From assembly GCA_049315745.1 (NCBI GenBank), contig JBMOJO010000238.1, positions 1-5,491 on the forward strand: a stretch of DNA of 5,491 nt. Direction: 5' to 3'. Of the stretch, positions 5,434 through 5,491 are shown piece after piece; position 1 is the first letter of the stretch; every line of letters begins with the position of its first letter. The position numbers and the translations under genes were made by a program. The notes beneath the pieces are model-generated. The model was not told where the DNA came from. It searched no databases and saw only the letters and a program-made list of their open reading frames with translations. This DNA is from JADJPL01 sp049315745. GTDB lineage: Bacteria; Bacteroidota; Bacteroidia; Chitinophagales; Saprospiraceae.

Positions 5434-5491
5434 GGTGTTGTGTAAAAAGGTTTTTTACGGCGCTTCGCGCCAAATTATGTTTTGAGAGACA
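5434..5491 (+). repeat. Second copy of the repeat element, cut by the window end
   Basis: These 58 bases align without gaps to 88-145, agreeing at 54 positions: the GTTGTGTAAAAAGG lead, the mini-hairpin GGCGCTTCGCGCC (5459-5471), AAATTAT and TTTTGAGAGACA. The copy is in the same orientation as the left one, exactly 5,346 bp further on. It stops at the window end inside what should be the first arm of the long 32-bp stem, so whether the rest is present cannot be seen. At 110 and 112 it agrees with the half-unit at 263-300 (TTTTTTAC), suggesting that this is the older or commoner form. Confidence 0.85.

Noticed and set aside
5156..5485. Plus-strand open frame of 109 codons
   Set aside because: It crosses the GC hairpins and enters the dispersed repeat at 5434; the product has no recognisable domain and no plausible start region.
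88..5491. Composite transposon with the four genes as cargo
   Set aside because: The flanking copies are short, encode no transposase, and the genes between them are typical chromosomal housekeeping and signalling genes.

Overview
The window looks like ordinary chromosome from a Bacteroidota bacterium, probably of the Chitinophagia/Cytophagia kind. This is an inference from three things: the CheY-LytTR response regulator paired with a four-helix LytS-like (His_kinase, PF06580) sensor, start codons without Shine-Dalgarno sequences but with A/T-rich leaders, and matches to the Bacteroidota -7 promoter box TAnnTTTG. Base composition is intermediate, and nothing in the four genes suggests phage, plasmid or defence functions.

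Layout from left to right. Positions 1-349 hold no gene. Most of this stretch is a nested palindromic repeat (88-300), built from a fold-back unit (88-246) around a perfect 32-bp stem, plus an inverted half-unit (247-300). Positions 350-1783 (minus) encode a 12-helix APC-superfamily amino acid permease of the LAT/SteT type. A 228-bp divergent intergenic region follows. Positions 2012-3010 (plus) encode an adenosine deaminase. It converges, across 44 bp, with a two-gene operon on the minus strand: sensor kinase (3809-4954) then LytTR response regulator (3055-3795), 13 bp apart. Positions 4955-5491 hold no convincing gene. They contain the kinase upstream region, a run of short palindromes and hairpins, and, from 5434 to the window end, the start of another copy of the left-hand repeat in the same orientation.

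The kinase and regulator almost certainly form one signalling pair: stimulus at the membrane, phosphotransfer to Asp55, then DNA binding through LytTR. The permease and deaminase share only a divergent intergenic region; a joint role in importing and breaking down nitrogen-rich nutrients is possible but not shown.

No new enzymatic system was found. The most unusual material is the non-coding repeat family, which brackets all four genes as direct copies 5,346 bp apart. Its arms carry small GC hairpins whose sequence differs between arms while the ability to fold is kept.
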